Below are positions 17,911 through 31,295 of a DNA stretch of 64,000 nucleotides, in pieces. The DNA is from Opitutia bacterium UBA7374 (lineage in GTDB: Bacteria; Verrucomicrobiota; Verrucomicrobiia; Opitutales; Coraliomargaritaceae). Position numbers and translations under genes: made by a program. The notes under the pieces are model-generated. The model did no database searches, was not told where the DNA came from, and saw only the letters and a program-made list of their open reading frames with translations. Position 1 is the first letter of the stretch. The number at the start of each line of letters is the position of its first letter. The stretch is taken from NCBI GenBank assembly GCA_002469895.1, contig DKOA01000043.1, forward strand, positions 1 through 64,000. The letters run 5' to 3'.

Positions 17911-17980
17911 GATTGAGGGATAAGGACGACTCTCGCAGATCAGCTGAATAGAACCATGTGACTGAATTGAAAATACATTC

Positions 17981-18700
17981 CTACGAAATCCGTCGGCGCT
18001 GCACCATCACGGCAACCAATACAATTGCCCCGACAATCAAACCGTAGGCATGCGGTTCGGGAACCGTACCAAGAACGCCAATGTTATCAAGTTTCACACC
18101 GAGTGCAGCACCGGTTGTTTGAAACTCAAAACGAAAGGCTGCCTTTTCACCAACTGCTAACTCAACATCCGTCATGGCACTGGTGGTTATGGTTGATTGG
18201 TAAACCGTACTAAATACTCCACCTGTGAAACTAATAGTCCCCAAAAGGCGTCCACCGAATGCATCGCTCAAATCGCTCGATCCAGTCAAATGGGAAATGC
18301 GAACACTACCGCTATCGGCACCAAATGCCAACTGATTATCAAATACGATCTCATCAATCGTTATAACATCGGTCGTTCCATTGGTTATCGTAATGTCAAT
18401 TCGCTTGTTATTGTTACTGTATGTATTTGCCAGAACACCCGTGGAATTGCTTTCAGAGGTAAATGTAAATGCTGAATCACCGTAGGTATTATTGTTGATA
18501 TTACGGTTTGCTGCCTCACTTGCACCACCGGTAATTATAGCAGTAATTCCTGCATGTTGATCACTGGTCATTTCCGTACCCGTATCGCCATTAAAAGTAT
18601 GCCAGCCAGCCAGTAGATCCTGTGCGCTCACGCTCGTGCTCGAAATGAAACAAACAGCAAAAAGGACGGAAAATGTATAAAATAGGTTTTTCGTATTCAT
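17981..18700 (-). CDS. PEP-CTERM sorting-signal protein
   Basis: 239 residues with a Sec signal peptide (FYTFSVLFAVCFISSTSVSAQ), a beta-rich passenger domain (about 28-205), and a textbook PEP-CTERM tail: VPEPHAYG, a hydrophobic helix (LIVGAIVLVAVMVQ) and terminal RRRIS. PEP-CTERM proteins are cut and sorted by exosortase and are often part of extracellular matrix or biofilm. No exosortase gene is in this window, so it must be encoded elsewhere. Its truncated paralogue lies 70 bases downstream. Confidence 0.88.
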   Translation of the reverse strand: MNTKNLFYTFSVLFAVCFISSTSVSAQDLLAGWHTFNGDTGTEMTSDQHAGITAIITGGASEAANRNINNNTYGDSAFTFTSESNSTGVLANTYSNNNKRIDITITNGTTDVITIDEIVFDNQLAFGADSGSVRISHLTGSSDLSDAFGGRLLGTISFTGGVFSTVYQSTITTSAMTDVELAVGEKAAFRFEFQTTGAALGVKLDNIGVLGTVPEPHAYGLIVGAIVLVAVMVQRRRIS

Positions 18701-19177
18701 GTTTAATTGTATTTTTTGTTTACCCAGTTTCTTGAATATAGGTCTTATAATTCATACAAAATGACTTATTAAGCCCATTTAAGTCAATTAATTAACCCTA
18801 TTTTGGAAGACTGCCAACATTTTTGATCATTAAACGAACATACTCGCTCCAATTACTATGATTGTGGTCTGCTTGAAGCGATTACGCACTAACTAAGCGA
18901 TTCGAAAATTCGGTTTAATCACTACCTGAGCATTCAAGATATCCACCCTTGTTGAGACACTTTATTTGAATATTTTTTACTGCCTATGAGGATGCTAAAC
19001 CTTGTACAATTTTGCCTAGATTGAATGCCGAAAGCGTAAAAATTACCCGATTCGAAAGCTGAATGTTACTGAGGCAATAAAATGACGCATCGATAAGCAC
19101 TTCCGGATATTTTTATTGTCCACAACATTTACATGAATTCTGATGGGAATATCGGAATACCTGAGAATTCAACACAC
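18701..19177. other. gene-free region between divergent transcripts
   Basis: About 475 bases, AT-rich, between the PEP-CTERM gene (minus) and the sulfatase-GH2-symporter operon (plus). It should carry promoters for both. An upstream ATG at 19133 is in frame with the sulfatase but would add 15 unrelated residues. I see no hairpin, repeat or RNA gene that I can support. Confidence 0.5.
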
Positions 19178-20635
19178 ATGAAACAGCCAAACTTCATCAT
19201 CATCTACGCAGACGATCTCGGATTTGGCGATCTTGCCTGCTATGGAGCTTCCGGCATCCCCACCCCGCACCTCGACCGAATGGCGAATGAGGGGCTTCGC
19301 TTTACTCAGAGCTATGCCACTGCGGCTACCTGCACGCCCTCCCGTTACAGTCTCTTAACCGGTGCTTACCCATGGCGAAACCCAAAAGCTCAGATTCTTG
19401 AGGGTGATGCGCCTATGATCATCGGACAAGAGGAACGAACATTGCCTGGCACTCTGCGAGATGCTGGTTATGCCACTGCGGTCATCGGAAAGTGGCATAT
19501 TGGGCTCGGCCAAGGATCGATCGACTGGAACCAGGAAATACGCCCTTCTCCACTGGATGTAGGATTCAATGACGCTTACGTCATGGCCGCCACAAATGAT
19601 CGCGTGCCCTGCGTTTATTTAGATGGTTGCCGGGTCGACAACCTAGATCCAGCGGATCCAATCAATGTGGTTTATGGCGGCGCCAATCCTTTTCCCGAAG
19701 TACCCACTGGAAAAACTCACCCGGAACTGCTTCGCATCCAACACAGTGACCAGCAGCATTTTGATACGATCGTCAACGGAGTCGGCCGAATTGGCTTTTG
19801 CCGAGGCGGGAAAAGCGCCACATGGGAGGATGAGACGATGAGTGAGGTATTCCTCAATCGAGCGAAGGATTACATCAGCGAACATAAGGAATCGCCGTTT
19901 TTTCTCTACTATGCTCTTCACCAGCCACATGTGCCACGCATCCCGAGTCCACGCTTTGCCGGTTCTACAAACAAGGGACCACGGGGTGATGTTATCGCCG
20001 AACTGGACTGGTGCGTCGGCGAAATTTTAGAGCATCTCAAAGCGGAGGGCTTGGATGAAGATACCGTTGTTGTATTTTCCAGCGACAACGGGCCGGTACT
20101 CGACGACGGCTATGAAGATGCCGCCTCCGAGAAGTGCGGAGCTCATCTACCGGCAGGGCCCTTACGCGGAGGAAAGTACAGTATGTTTGACGGCGGTGCC
20201 CGCGTGCCCATGATCGTTCACGCTCCCGGGCGAGTCGACCCCGGCGAAAGCCCGGCCCTCTTCAGCCATGCCGACTTCCTCGCCAGCTTCGCACAAATGG
20301 CCGGCTGCAAACTGCCGAAAAGCGAGCGGGCCGACAGTGAAGAAATGAGTGCTGTGTTATTGGGTAGCGATTCAATCGGGAGGGACCATCTTGTAACTGA
20401 AGGTATTGGAGCGAAGACGGTCGTCCGCCAAGAGAACTGGGTCTATATACCGCCACATGACGGACCCGCTCTATTTGCTGAAAAAGGTATCGAAACCGGT
20501 AACGATTTGAATCCACAATTGTATGATCTTAGTGCTGACATCGGGCAGCAACAAAACCTTGCCATGGAGCATCCTGATAAAGTTGAAAAACTGGACGCGT
20601 TGTTGCTCGCCATTCACGGAAACGATGAAAATTGA
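19178..20635 (+). CDS. leaderless (cytoplasmic) type I sulfatase
   Basis: S1-family sulfatase of 485 residues, starting at the Met directly before KQPNFIIIYADDLGFGD. The formylglycine motif is C-T-P-S-R starting at Cys52, then YSLLTG. Unlike most sulfatases in this window it has no Sec or Tat leader, so it should act on imported oligosaccharides. It is paralogous to the exported sulfatase at 32781: both share TNDRVPCVYL, a GIGRIGF/GVGRIGF motif, WEDETM and GPxRGGKY. It is the first gene of an operon with a leaderless GH2 and a sugar symporter, which fits an intracellular desulfation step. A degraded copy of part of this gene lies at 17105. Confidence 0.9.
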   Translation: MKQPNFIIIYADDLGFGDLACYGASGIPTPHLDRMANEGLRFTQSYATAATCTPSRYSLLTGAYPWRNPKAQILEGDAPMIIGQEERTLPGTLRDAGYATAVIGKWHIGLGQGSIDWNQEIRPSPLDVGFNDAYVMAATNDRVPCVYLDGCRVDNLDPADPINVVYGGANPFPEVPTGKTHPELLRIQHSDQQHFDTIVNGVGRIGFCRGGKSATWEDETMSEVFLNRAKDYISEHKESPFFLYYALHQPHVPRIPSPRFAGSTNKGPRGDVIAELDWCVGEILEHLKAEGLDEDTVVVFSSDNGPVLDDGYEDAASEKCGAHLPAGPLRGGKYSMFDGGARVPMIVHAPGRVDPGESPALFSHADFLASFAQMAGCKLPKSERADSEEMSAVLLGSDSIGRDHLVTEGIGAKTVVRQENWVYIPPHDGPALFAEKGIETGNDLNPQLYDLSADIGQQQNLAMEHPDKVEKLDALLLAIHGNDEN

Positions 20636-20795
20636 TAACTCGCCTCCGACAGCGATGTATATTTGACATTACGTGCAGAAGAGCCAAAACGCCTGACTGA
20701 TAAATACCATACTGCGAACAGTTTAAGCGTTCTGAATACAGCAGCATCCGAGTCTACATGATAGTATGATTAGTTGCTATGTTAACCATACTCCG

Positions 20796-23714
20796 ATGCA
20801 CACTATTGACCTCAACAACACATGGCGTTTTACGCTAGACACGGGTAACCGTGGTCTGGAGGAGGCGTGGTACCAATCAGCTGAATCGCTGTCGGAAAAT
20901 AGTACAGAAATAACAGTCCCTTCCTGCTGGGAAGAGCAGATTGAAGATTACGAGGGAGTCGCCTGGTACAGTAAAGAAGTCGAAATACCGATCGAAGAGA
21001 AGGGGGCCGTTTGCCGCCTCTGTTTTGCCGCCGCCAACTACCGAACCAGCCTGTGGATCAATGGCAAAGCAGTGGACAGTCACGAAGGCGGTTACACACC
21101 CTTTGAATTCCAAATTGAGGATTTCCTGCGTTTTGGGGAAGCCAATCACTTTGCCATCCGCGTGGTCGGGCCCATCGTAACAAAGAACATTCATATCGAT
21201 GACTTAGGGCCAAATGACATGCCACACTGGCGCGGTGGTTTAACTGCGGGTATCTGGCAACCGCTTCATCTCGAATTTAATGCACATGCATGGATCGACC
21301 AATCCTTCTATCAGCCGAATAGAAAAACAGATGGTTTTGAGGTCGAGACCACACTGCACTGCAATGCGTCCGATCAGATCGAAGCGGTTCTGGAATTACA
21401 ACTTTTTGATGCCGCCGATGTGCCCGTATTCGAGAAAAAAGAACCGCTCGTAATCGAACCCGGAAAGAACACGGTACAACAGTTCCTGCAGTTAGAAAAC
21501 CCGCAATTGTGGAGTTGCCAAAATCCACATCTTTACCGAGCTGAAATGAGTCTGCTGATCGACGGTCAGTTGGTCAGCCAAAGTAAACAACGAATCGGGC
21601 TTCGTCATTTCACCTTTCGAGAGGGACGCTTCTACCTGAATGGGGAAGCGATTTACCTGCGTGGCGGTTTTTGGGAAGGGGTCTACGCAAAACACCAGTC
21701 CTACCCGGAGGATCGCGCTGTTGTTCGCAAGGAAATCGCACTCGCGCAGAAGGCGGGCTTGAATTTGCTCCGCCCCTGGCGGCGTCCTGTCCCCCCTATC
21801 ATACTGGAAGAAGCCGATGCCGCGGGCATGCTAATTATCACCTCACCCGCCGTTGAATGTATGAGTTGCTGGCCAACCGCTAAGCCGGAAACTCCCCAGC
21901 GCATAGAAAATGAAATCCGGCAGCTAATCCTGCGTGACCGCAACCATGCTTGCATCATCTGGTGGGAAATGTTTAACGAGGTCACCCGCGTAGAACTCGC
22001 CCGGATGATACCGGCAATGGCACTGATGGCGCGCGAACTCGATCCCACCCGTCTCGTTCTGGACGAGTCCGGAGGTTGGGCTGAAGGCGCCCATTTCTAT
22101 CTTCCCCATTCGCGTAAACGACAACGGCTTTGTGAGCTGCACAGCTATGTGCGCGCTCCACTCGACCAGAATCACTGGGAGCTCTATCAAAACATCGGCA
22201 GTGTGGATACAGTGGAAGGAAATACCCAAATTAACGCCGGAACGCCTATCTTCATGTCAGAGTTTGGCTTCGGTGGATGGCCGGAAATCGAGACCAACTA
22301 CAGGCTCTTTCAAGAGCAGAGCAACCCAAAGCTCCCGGCCTATCGACACCACGAGAAATTAACTAAAGATATGAGTGAGGCACTCATCGCCTGCGAACTA
22401 CAGTCGGTTTTTCCTGACGTAGACTCCATTTGCCGGGCGACTCAGGAAGTGCAAGCGCGGGGCAACCGTCGACAACTGGATGCACTACTGGCAAACCCCG
22501 CTGTTTCCGGATACTGCATCCACGCCTTTACCGATGGTGACTGGATTCTCGGTGCCGGTTTGATTGATCATTGGCAGCGCCCCAAAAGCGCGTACCACGC
22601 CATTGCCGACGGCAACCAATACCCGCACCTACTCTGCTTTGTTGAAGAACGAAATCTGGAGAAAGTGAAAGATGTCGCGATGCGAATTGTATTTCGTGAT
22701 CCCGACAAATCGGTTCCCGCACGCATCGAATTATCCGCTGGCGAGCAAACGGTCACCGCTGTCCTCGGAAACTGGGATGATTCCAGCGGCCTTATCCAAC
22801 AAACAGTGAACCTGCCGGCTAAGCTCCTTTCGGAAGGCCGGAACACCGTCAGTGTCGGCGCCTACACTGCAGACGACGCCCTGCTGCGCTCCTCGACTGT
22901 TGAACTTTTTGTGCTGGATCCCAGACCAATGAATGAAGCACCAGAACTTCCCACGGTTGTTTATGATCCTCACAACAACTTAGCGGGTTGGCGAAAAAAA
23001 CAACCCTTCGAAACTATTCAACTCGAATCGTGGAATTTCAACGGAGAACGCTGCATCTACGTATTTGCCAGCGAAGATGTCGCTAAGCCAGAAGACCTCG
23101 ACTCTGTCCGCCGCGCCTTGCAAGAAGTTCACGCCGGCACGGCCACTGCTATCTTCCTGGAACCACCCTCCACCCATGAAGCGGCTGCGATGATTCGCGA
23201 GTACGACGGTTGTCCGGTGACCGACGAAGCAGAGAACCGCCTTCTGCAATCCGGCATTTTCCCATTCGATCTTATCGCCCGCCCCTCTTTCTCCTTTTGG
23301 GAAGGGACCGCGCACAGCGTCAAGGCACATCCGATTTTCAAGGGATTGCCGACAGATTGTCTGATGGACGAACCGTATCAGGAAGTCGCGCCTGCAGAAA
23401 GCTTCTACGAACTCAATGCGGAAGAAGCCCCGGCCCACTCGATTACCTGGTACCGACCCGAAGACATCGCCACAAAGACGGAAAAACGCACCTACCTCGG
23501 CGGTGAGGATCTTTGGCATGGAACCAACCTTGCTGTCAAATACCACGGTTTAGGTAAGATTCTACTGAGCACCTTGATCATCCGAAGCAAAGCTTCGAAA
23601 GACCCCGTGGCCGCCCGCATTTTAGAGAATATGGTCCATTACGCCGACCAGCTCAACATCGGCACCCTGAATGCCAAAGAGACCGGATTCGAGACATCTG
23701 GCGTGCGCGCCTAG
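20796..23714 (+). CDS. cytoplasmic GH2 family glycosidase, likely beta-galactosidase
   Basis: 972 residues from the ATG at 20796 (MHTIDLNNTWRF). That start is preferred over the ATG at 20766 because the GH2 sugar-binding domain begins immediately. Order: jelly-roll sugar-binding domain (about 1-165), Ig-like domain (165-270), TIM barrel (270-610) with acid/base Glu395 in WWEMFNEV and nucleophile Glu489 in IFMSEFGFGG, further Ig-like region, then a GATase-like or trimerisation-like C-terminal domain (about 720-960, with HPIFKGLP). There is no signal peptide, matching the leaderless sulfatase upstream and the symporter 18 bases downstream. Probably cleaves beta-galactosidic bonds in imported oligomers; beta-glucuronidase or mannosidase activity cannot be excluded. 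Confidence 0.88.
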   Translation: MHTIDLNNTWRFTLDTGNRGLEEAWYQSAESLSENSTEITVPSCWEEQIEDYEGVAWYSKEVEIPIEEKGAVCRLCFAAANYRTSLWINGKAVDSHEGGYTPFEFQIEDFLRFGEANHFAIRVVGPIVTKNIHIDDLGPNDMPHWRGGLTAGIWQPLHLEFNAHAWIDQSFYQPNRKTDGFEVETTLHCNASDQIEAVLELQLFDAADVPVFEKKEPLVIEPGKNTVQQFLQLENPQLWSCQNPHLYRAEMSLLIDGQLVSQSKQRIGLRHFTFREGRFYLNGEAIYLRGGFWEGVYAKHQSYPEDRAVVRKEIALAQKAGLNLLRPWRRPVPPIILEEADAAGMLIITSPAVECMSCWPTAKPETPQRIENEIRQLILRDRNHACIIWWEMFNEVTRVELARMIPAMALMARELDPTRLVLDESGGWAEGAHFYLPHSRKRQRLCELHSYVRAPLDQNHWELYQNIGSVDTVEGNTQINAGTPIFMSEFGFGGWPEIETNYRLFQEQSNPKLPAYRHHEKLTKDMSEALIACELQSVFPDVDSICRATQEVQARGNRRQLDALLANPAVSGYCIHAFTDGDWILGAGLIDHWQRPKSAYHAIADGNQYPHLLCFVEERNLEKVKDVAMRIVFRDPDKSVPARIELSAGEQTVTAVLGNWDDSSGLIQQTVNLPAKLLSEGRNTVSVGAYTADDALLRSSTVELFVLDPRPMNEAPELPTVVYDPHNNLAGWRKKQPFETIQLESWNFNGERCIYVFASEDVAKPEDLDSVRRALQEVHAGTATAIFLEPPSTHEAAAMIREYDGCPVTDEAENRLLQSGIFPFDLIARPSFSFWEGTAHSVKAHPIFKGLPTDCLMDEPYQEVAPAESFYELNAEEAPAHSITWYRPEDIATKTEKRTYLGGEDLWHGTNLAVKYHGLGKILLSTLIIRSKASKDPVAARILENMVHYADQLNIGTLNAKETGFETSGVRA

Positions 23715-23732
23715 ACCAACACCATTCAACTG

Positions 23733-25199
23733 ATGCACCAAACAGATACACCCCAAAATACTCCAGAAAATGGCACGGCAAAGGTACCTGCAGGAAAACT
23801 CAATTTTGGCGAAAAAGTCGCCTTCGGTATAGGCGAGGTCGCCAACCGCTACGGGGAAAACGGGATCAACGATGTAGCCACGCCGATCTACAACACCATC
23901 CTAAAACTGCCACCGGATACGATCGGCTGGATACTCGGACTGATGCGGATTTGGGATGCCGTGACCGATCCCATCATGGGATATATCTCCGATAACTGGA
24001 AAGGCCAGCGAGGTCGGCGTAAGCCCTTTATTCTTCTTGGGGCTATCCTCATGGCAATCGCCTACCCTCTGGTTTGGATGGCATCACCCGATTGGACGCA
24101 AAACGCCAAGACAATCTACCTATTCTGCTTCGCCATCATTTTCTTCACAACGTATACAATATACTCGGTACCCTTTCGTGCGCTGGCCACGGAAATGACT
24201 CCGGATTACGGTGAACGAACCACTATACGTGTCTACTCCGCTTTCTTTACCCAAACCATCCTGCTCTTCATCCCCTGGATCTATCCGCTCACACAAATGG
24301 AAAGGATCCAGATCGGCAGTCTGGTAAATTTTGAATTACCCTGGGCCGATCCAGTCACCGGCATCCGTTTCCTTATGGGCATTGCCAGTGTAACCATACT
24401 GATTTCCGGAATTGTCTGCTCCATTTTCCCTAAAGAACGTTACAATAAGATAGCCGCGAAACAGGAAAAAGTACCCTTTTTACCAAGCTTTCTCTCCCTC
24501 GTTACTGATAAGCCCTTCCTCATGCTGCACGGCATTGGCATCGGACTGCTCTCCAGCATATTGTTGGTCGGCGCACTCGGTCTCTACGTCAATATGTACT
24601 ACATCTGGCAAGGTGACACCGCTACCGGCTCCACCTATCAGGCATTCGTCCAGAATATCCTGCAAGTTCTTGGATATATTATGCTTTTTGTCATCTCTAT
24701 CTTCCTCGCAAAGATGGAGAAACGGACACTCTTGTCCCTTGCGCTTATGCTCGCTCTAGTTGGTTCGCTCGCCCGCTGGTTCACCTATAATCAGGCCATC
24801 CCCCAACTCGTGTTCCTGGATCCCTTCTTTTTTGCACCGGCCTACACTACCTTCTGGGCAATCTTTCTCTCCATGCTCTCCGACTACTGTGATTATGATG
24901 AGTATAAAAACGGAAAACGCCGTGAAGGTGTTTTCAGTGCAATCAGTGGGTGGATGATCAAGGCAGGCGCTTCTATCGCACTGATTGCCGCTGGTGTTGT
25001 CCTCCAAAAGACCGGCTTTAATGCCGAACTTGAGGGCGCGCAATCCGAAGCCACCCTGCACAATATGCGTCTCGCACTGGTTTCTCTGCCGGTTGCTTGT
25101 CTTTTAATCGCTCTTTTACTCAGTACGGCCTACCCGCTGACAAAAAAGCGCATGGAAGCAATTCGCACAGAACTGGAAGCGCGTCGCGGAACGGTTTAA
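23733..25199 (+). CDS. GPH-family sugar:cation symporter (MFS, MelB-like)
   Basis: 488-residue inner-membrane protein with about 12 predicted membrane helices. The GPH signature is clear: RIWDAVTDPIMGYISDNW followed by GRRKPFILLGAIL in the N-terminal half. A second conserved stretch, FWAIFLSMLSDYCDYDEYK, lies in the C-terminal half, as in MelB/XynB-type symporters. It likely imports galactan-derived mono- or oligosaccharides with Na+ or H+. It is the only recognised sugar transporter in the window, with no SusC/SusD or ABC system. It is co-transcribed with a cytoplasmic sulfatase and GH2, so a still-sulfated oligosaccharide may be the cargo. Confidence 0.92.
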   Translation: MHQTDTPQNTPENGTAKVPAGKLNFGEKVAFGIGEVANRYGENGINDVATPIYNTILKLPPDTIGWILGLMRIWDAVTDPIMGYISDNWKGQRGRRKPFILLGAILMAIAYPLVWMASPDWTQNAKTIYLFCFAIIFFTTYTIYSVPFRALATEMTPDYGERTTIRVYSAFFTQTILLFIPWIYPLTQMERIQIGSLVNFELPWADPVTGIRFLMGIASVTILISGIVCSIFPKERYNKIAAKQEKVPFLPSFLSLVTDKPFLMLHGIGIGLLSSILLVGALGLYVNMYYIWQGDTATGSTYQAFVQNILQVLGYIMLFVISIFLAKMEKRTLLSLALMLALVGSLARWFTYNQAIPQLVFLDPFFFAPAYTTFWAIFLSMLSDYCDYDEYKNGKRREGVFSAISGWMIKAGASIALIAAGVVLQKTGFNAELEGAQSEATLHNMRLALVSLPVACLLIALLLSTAYPLTKKRMEAIRTELEARRGTV

Positions 25200-25350
25200 G
25201 AACAGGCCTGAAAGCGAATGAAACAAATCCGCTAGGTTTCAACATGGTACAGCAGTTGGACGAATCGCCAAGTAGCGTGTCTACTACAGTAGTCGCTGCT
25301 TTCCCACCATATGGTCTGCTTTAAACCAATTCGGGTAAAACCCGGGACGG

Positions 25351-26199
25351 CTACTTACGGATCTTACGACGAACAATAACGTAGCTGAAACCCAAAACTC
25401 CGAATAGCAGCGCATAAGTTGATGGCTCAGGAACCGCTGCAGGGGTTAGCACTTGAATTTCAGAAAGGCTGTCACCCACTGCCAAGAAATCTAACGCAAA
25501 ATAATCCGATGTGCTGTTTCCGACAGTATCTAGAGTGATTGCATTTACCTGTTCCCAACCATCCACTAAATCAGTAGCTGCAGAGACTGCGATGGCGCTG
25601 CTGTTAATCCCTTGGGTGTAAGTACCATTCCTTGTAGTGTCATACCAGACAGAGTACGTTGTGTTATCTAAGTCGTAGCCTAAAATCACGGAAAAGCCAT
25701 TCGGATCATCCGAAGGTTGGTTAAATGCAGTAGCTTTGTAGCTGCCATTATTTAAATTCGTAGCGAGCAGATTATTTTTATTATTGGTCGATCCGTTAAC
25801 TCTAAATTGAGCCGATACATTACCCGCACCATTCGTATCTGTATCACGAAGACGTAGTGAAAAATCAAAATTGTTACCACTACCTGAAGTATTCCAAGAA
25901 GAAAAGTCGAGGCGTATATAAGCGCTACCGCCAAAAATCGCACCAGCGGTAAGATTTTTCTTATCGACATTACCGGTAAAAACCAAGTTGCCGTTTCCAT
26001 CATGCAGGGCAGTAGCATTGGCGCTCGTATTCGAAAAATCACTGAACGCTGCTGTGCCAGTGATTGTATCTTTCGAAGCCGAAGCCAGCGTGTTAGCGGC
26101 TCCGTTAAATTCGAATTGTGCGGTAATTGCAGACATACCCACGTTACAAATCGTAGACAGCAAAAGTAGAGATAGAGAATTAGGTAGAAATCTTTTCAT
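25351..26199 (-). CDS. PEP-CTERM LamG-like surface protein
   Basis: I start at the Met before KRFLPNSLSLLLLSTICNVG, which gives a proper signal peptide (282 residues). A beta-sandwich, LamG-like domain covers about residues 25-245. The tail is a canonical PEP-CTERM signal: VPEPSTYALLFG, a hydrophobic helix and RRKIRK. The passenger is related to the protein at 15832-16908 (matching FEFxxxA, a V-x-TGNxD motif and YxRLDFxxW), but that one uses a different C-terminal tail. The gene points against the flanking enzyme operons, so it is a separate transcriptional unit. No enzymatic motif seen. Confidence 0.85.
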   Translation of the reverse strand: MKRFLPNSLSLLLLSTICNVGMSAITAQFEFNGAANTLASASKDTITGTAAFSDFSNTSANATALHDGNGNLVFTGNVDKKNLTAGAIFGGSAYIRLDFSSWNTSGSGNNFDFSLRLRDTDTNGAGNVSAQFRVNGSTNNKNNLLATNLNNGSYKATAFNQPSDDPNGFSVILGYDLDNTTYSVWYDTTRNGTYTQGINSSAIAVSAATDLVDGWEQVNAITLDTVGNSTSDYFALDFLAVGDSLSEIQVLTPAAVPEPSTYALLFGVLGFSYVIVRRKIRK

Positions 26200-29840
<3,641 letters not shown>

Positions 29841-29894
29841 ACCGCACACAGATAAAACGGGCAATCCAGTCCCCACTCAATTACACTCTAAGCC

Positions 29895-31274
29895 ATGAAC
29901 CGATTACCAATCGCGCTCCTTCTACTACTTCTCTCTCAGCTCTCGCTCAACGGGCAACGCTCACCCAACATCATCTTCATCATGGCCGACGACCTTGGCT
30001 ATGGGCAAGTCGGTGCCTATGGGCAGACCGAGATTCAGACTCCCTGCATCGACAAGATGGCTGAACAGGGGCTCTTACTCACCGATTACTACGCCGGCAC
30101 CGCAGTCTGCGCTCCCTCACGCTGCGCCTTGATGACCGGTCAGCATGTCGGGCACACATACATCCGCGGCAACTATGAGATCAAAGCTACGGAGCAACAC
30201 GAATCCGGCCAATTACCGATCCCCGATGAAACCATAACAGTCGCTGAAAAGCTCAAAGAAGCCGATTATGCCACAGCCTGTATCGGCAAGTGGGGCCTTG
30301 GCTACCCCCTCAGCGAGGGCGATCCACTCAATCAGGGATTCGATTTTTTCTACGGCTACAACTGTCAGCGTCATGCCCACTCTTACTACCCGAAATGGTT
30401 GTGGAGAAACCATGATAAAGTGGATTTGGGCGAACGTAATACCGTCGAAGGGTACAGCCATTACCGGCTCACCACGGAGGCTAGAAAGTTCATTGTACAA
30501 AATAAAAACCAGCCCTTCTTCCTCTATCTCGCCTACACCATACCGCATTCACACATTCAAATTCCTGCGACAGATCCCAACTTCACACAATATCTGAGCA
30601 AGGATTGGCCGGCCGTACAAAAGCGCTTGGCCGGCATGATCAGCCTAATGGATCAGGATGTCGGGGGCATCCTCGACCTGCTCAAGGACCTTCAAATCGA
30701 TGAGAACACGCTCGTCATTTTCACCAGTGATAATGGAGCCGCCACCGCCGGTGGAGTGATCAAAGACTTTTTTAATGACAGCGGTCCCCTGCGTGGAATT
30801 AAGCGAAATATTTATGACGGAGGCACCCGAGTGCCCTTCATCGCACATTGGCCCGGTGTTATCGAAGCGGGACGACGCAGTAACCATATCGGCGCGCACT
30901 GGGATCTTATGGCCACCGCCTGCGAGATAGCCGGCGTGGATCTTCAGCCCGGAACAGATAGCGTTAGCTATCTCCCACTCTTGCGCGGCGACCTGGAAAA
31001 ACAGACACAGCACGACTACCTTTACTTTGAGCTGCACTGGCCAACAAAACGCGCGGTGCGCCAAGGTGATTGGGTGGCCCTTCAGGAAAACACCTCTTCT
31101 GTGAATCCGGATATAAATAAAATCGAGCTCTACAATTTGAAGGCGGACCTCGGGCAAGAAAATGATTTGGCCGCCAATTACCCGGAGAAGATAAAGCACT
31201 TCAAAAAACTGCTTCTCGAAGCGCACACCCCGAACAAACATTTCGCCTTCGGGCAGGGACGCCCGAAAAAGTAA
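29895..31274 (+). CDS. secreted type I sulfatase (arylsulfatase A-like)
   Basis: 459 residues with a Sec leader (LPIALLLLLLSQLSLNGQR). The S1 formylglycine motif is C-A-P-S-R starting at Cys72 followed by CALMTGQ. Metal-site residues lie in MADDLGYGQVGAYG near residue 31 and TSDNG near 274. The extra Cys at 77 just after the motif is unusual but not at a catalytic position. Lies 54 bases after the GH2 gene and 21 bases before the next sulfatase, so all are likely on one transcript. It has the HVGHTYIRGN continuation common in a large marine S1 subgroup. Substrate position unknown. Confidence 0.92.
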   Translation: MNRLPIALLLLLLSQLSLNGQRSPNIIFIMADDLGYGQVGAYGQTEIQTPCIDKMAEQGLLLTDYYAGTAVCAPSRCALMTGQHVGHTYIRGNYEIKATEQHESGQLPIPDETITVAEKLKEADYATACIGKWGLGYPLSEGDPLNQGFDFFYGYNCQRHAHSYYPKWLWRNHDKVDLGERNTVEGYSHYRLTTEARKFIVQNKNQPFFLYLAYTIPHSHIQIPATDPNFTQYLSKDWPAVQKRLAGMISLMDQDVGGILDLLKDLQIDENTLVIFTSDNGAATAGGVIKDFFNDSGPLRGIKRNIYDGGTRVPFIAHWPGVIEAGRRSNHIGAHWDLMATACEIAGVDLQPGTDSVSYLPLLRGDLEKQTQHDYLYFELHWPTKRAVRQGDWVALQENTSSVNPDINKIELYNLKADLGQENDLAANYPEKIKHFKKLLLEAHTPNKHFAFGQGRPKK

Positions 31275-31295
31275 CCCCGCCTTTTTTTAAATTCC

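Noticed and set aside
25330..25346. Short CGGGT/ACCCG hairpin after the PEP-CTERM gene
   Set aside because: Only five pairs and no T tract, too weak to call a terminator.
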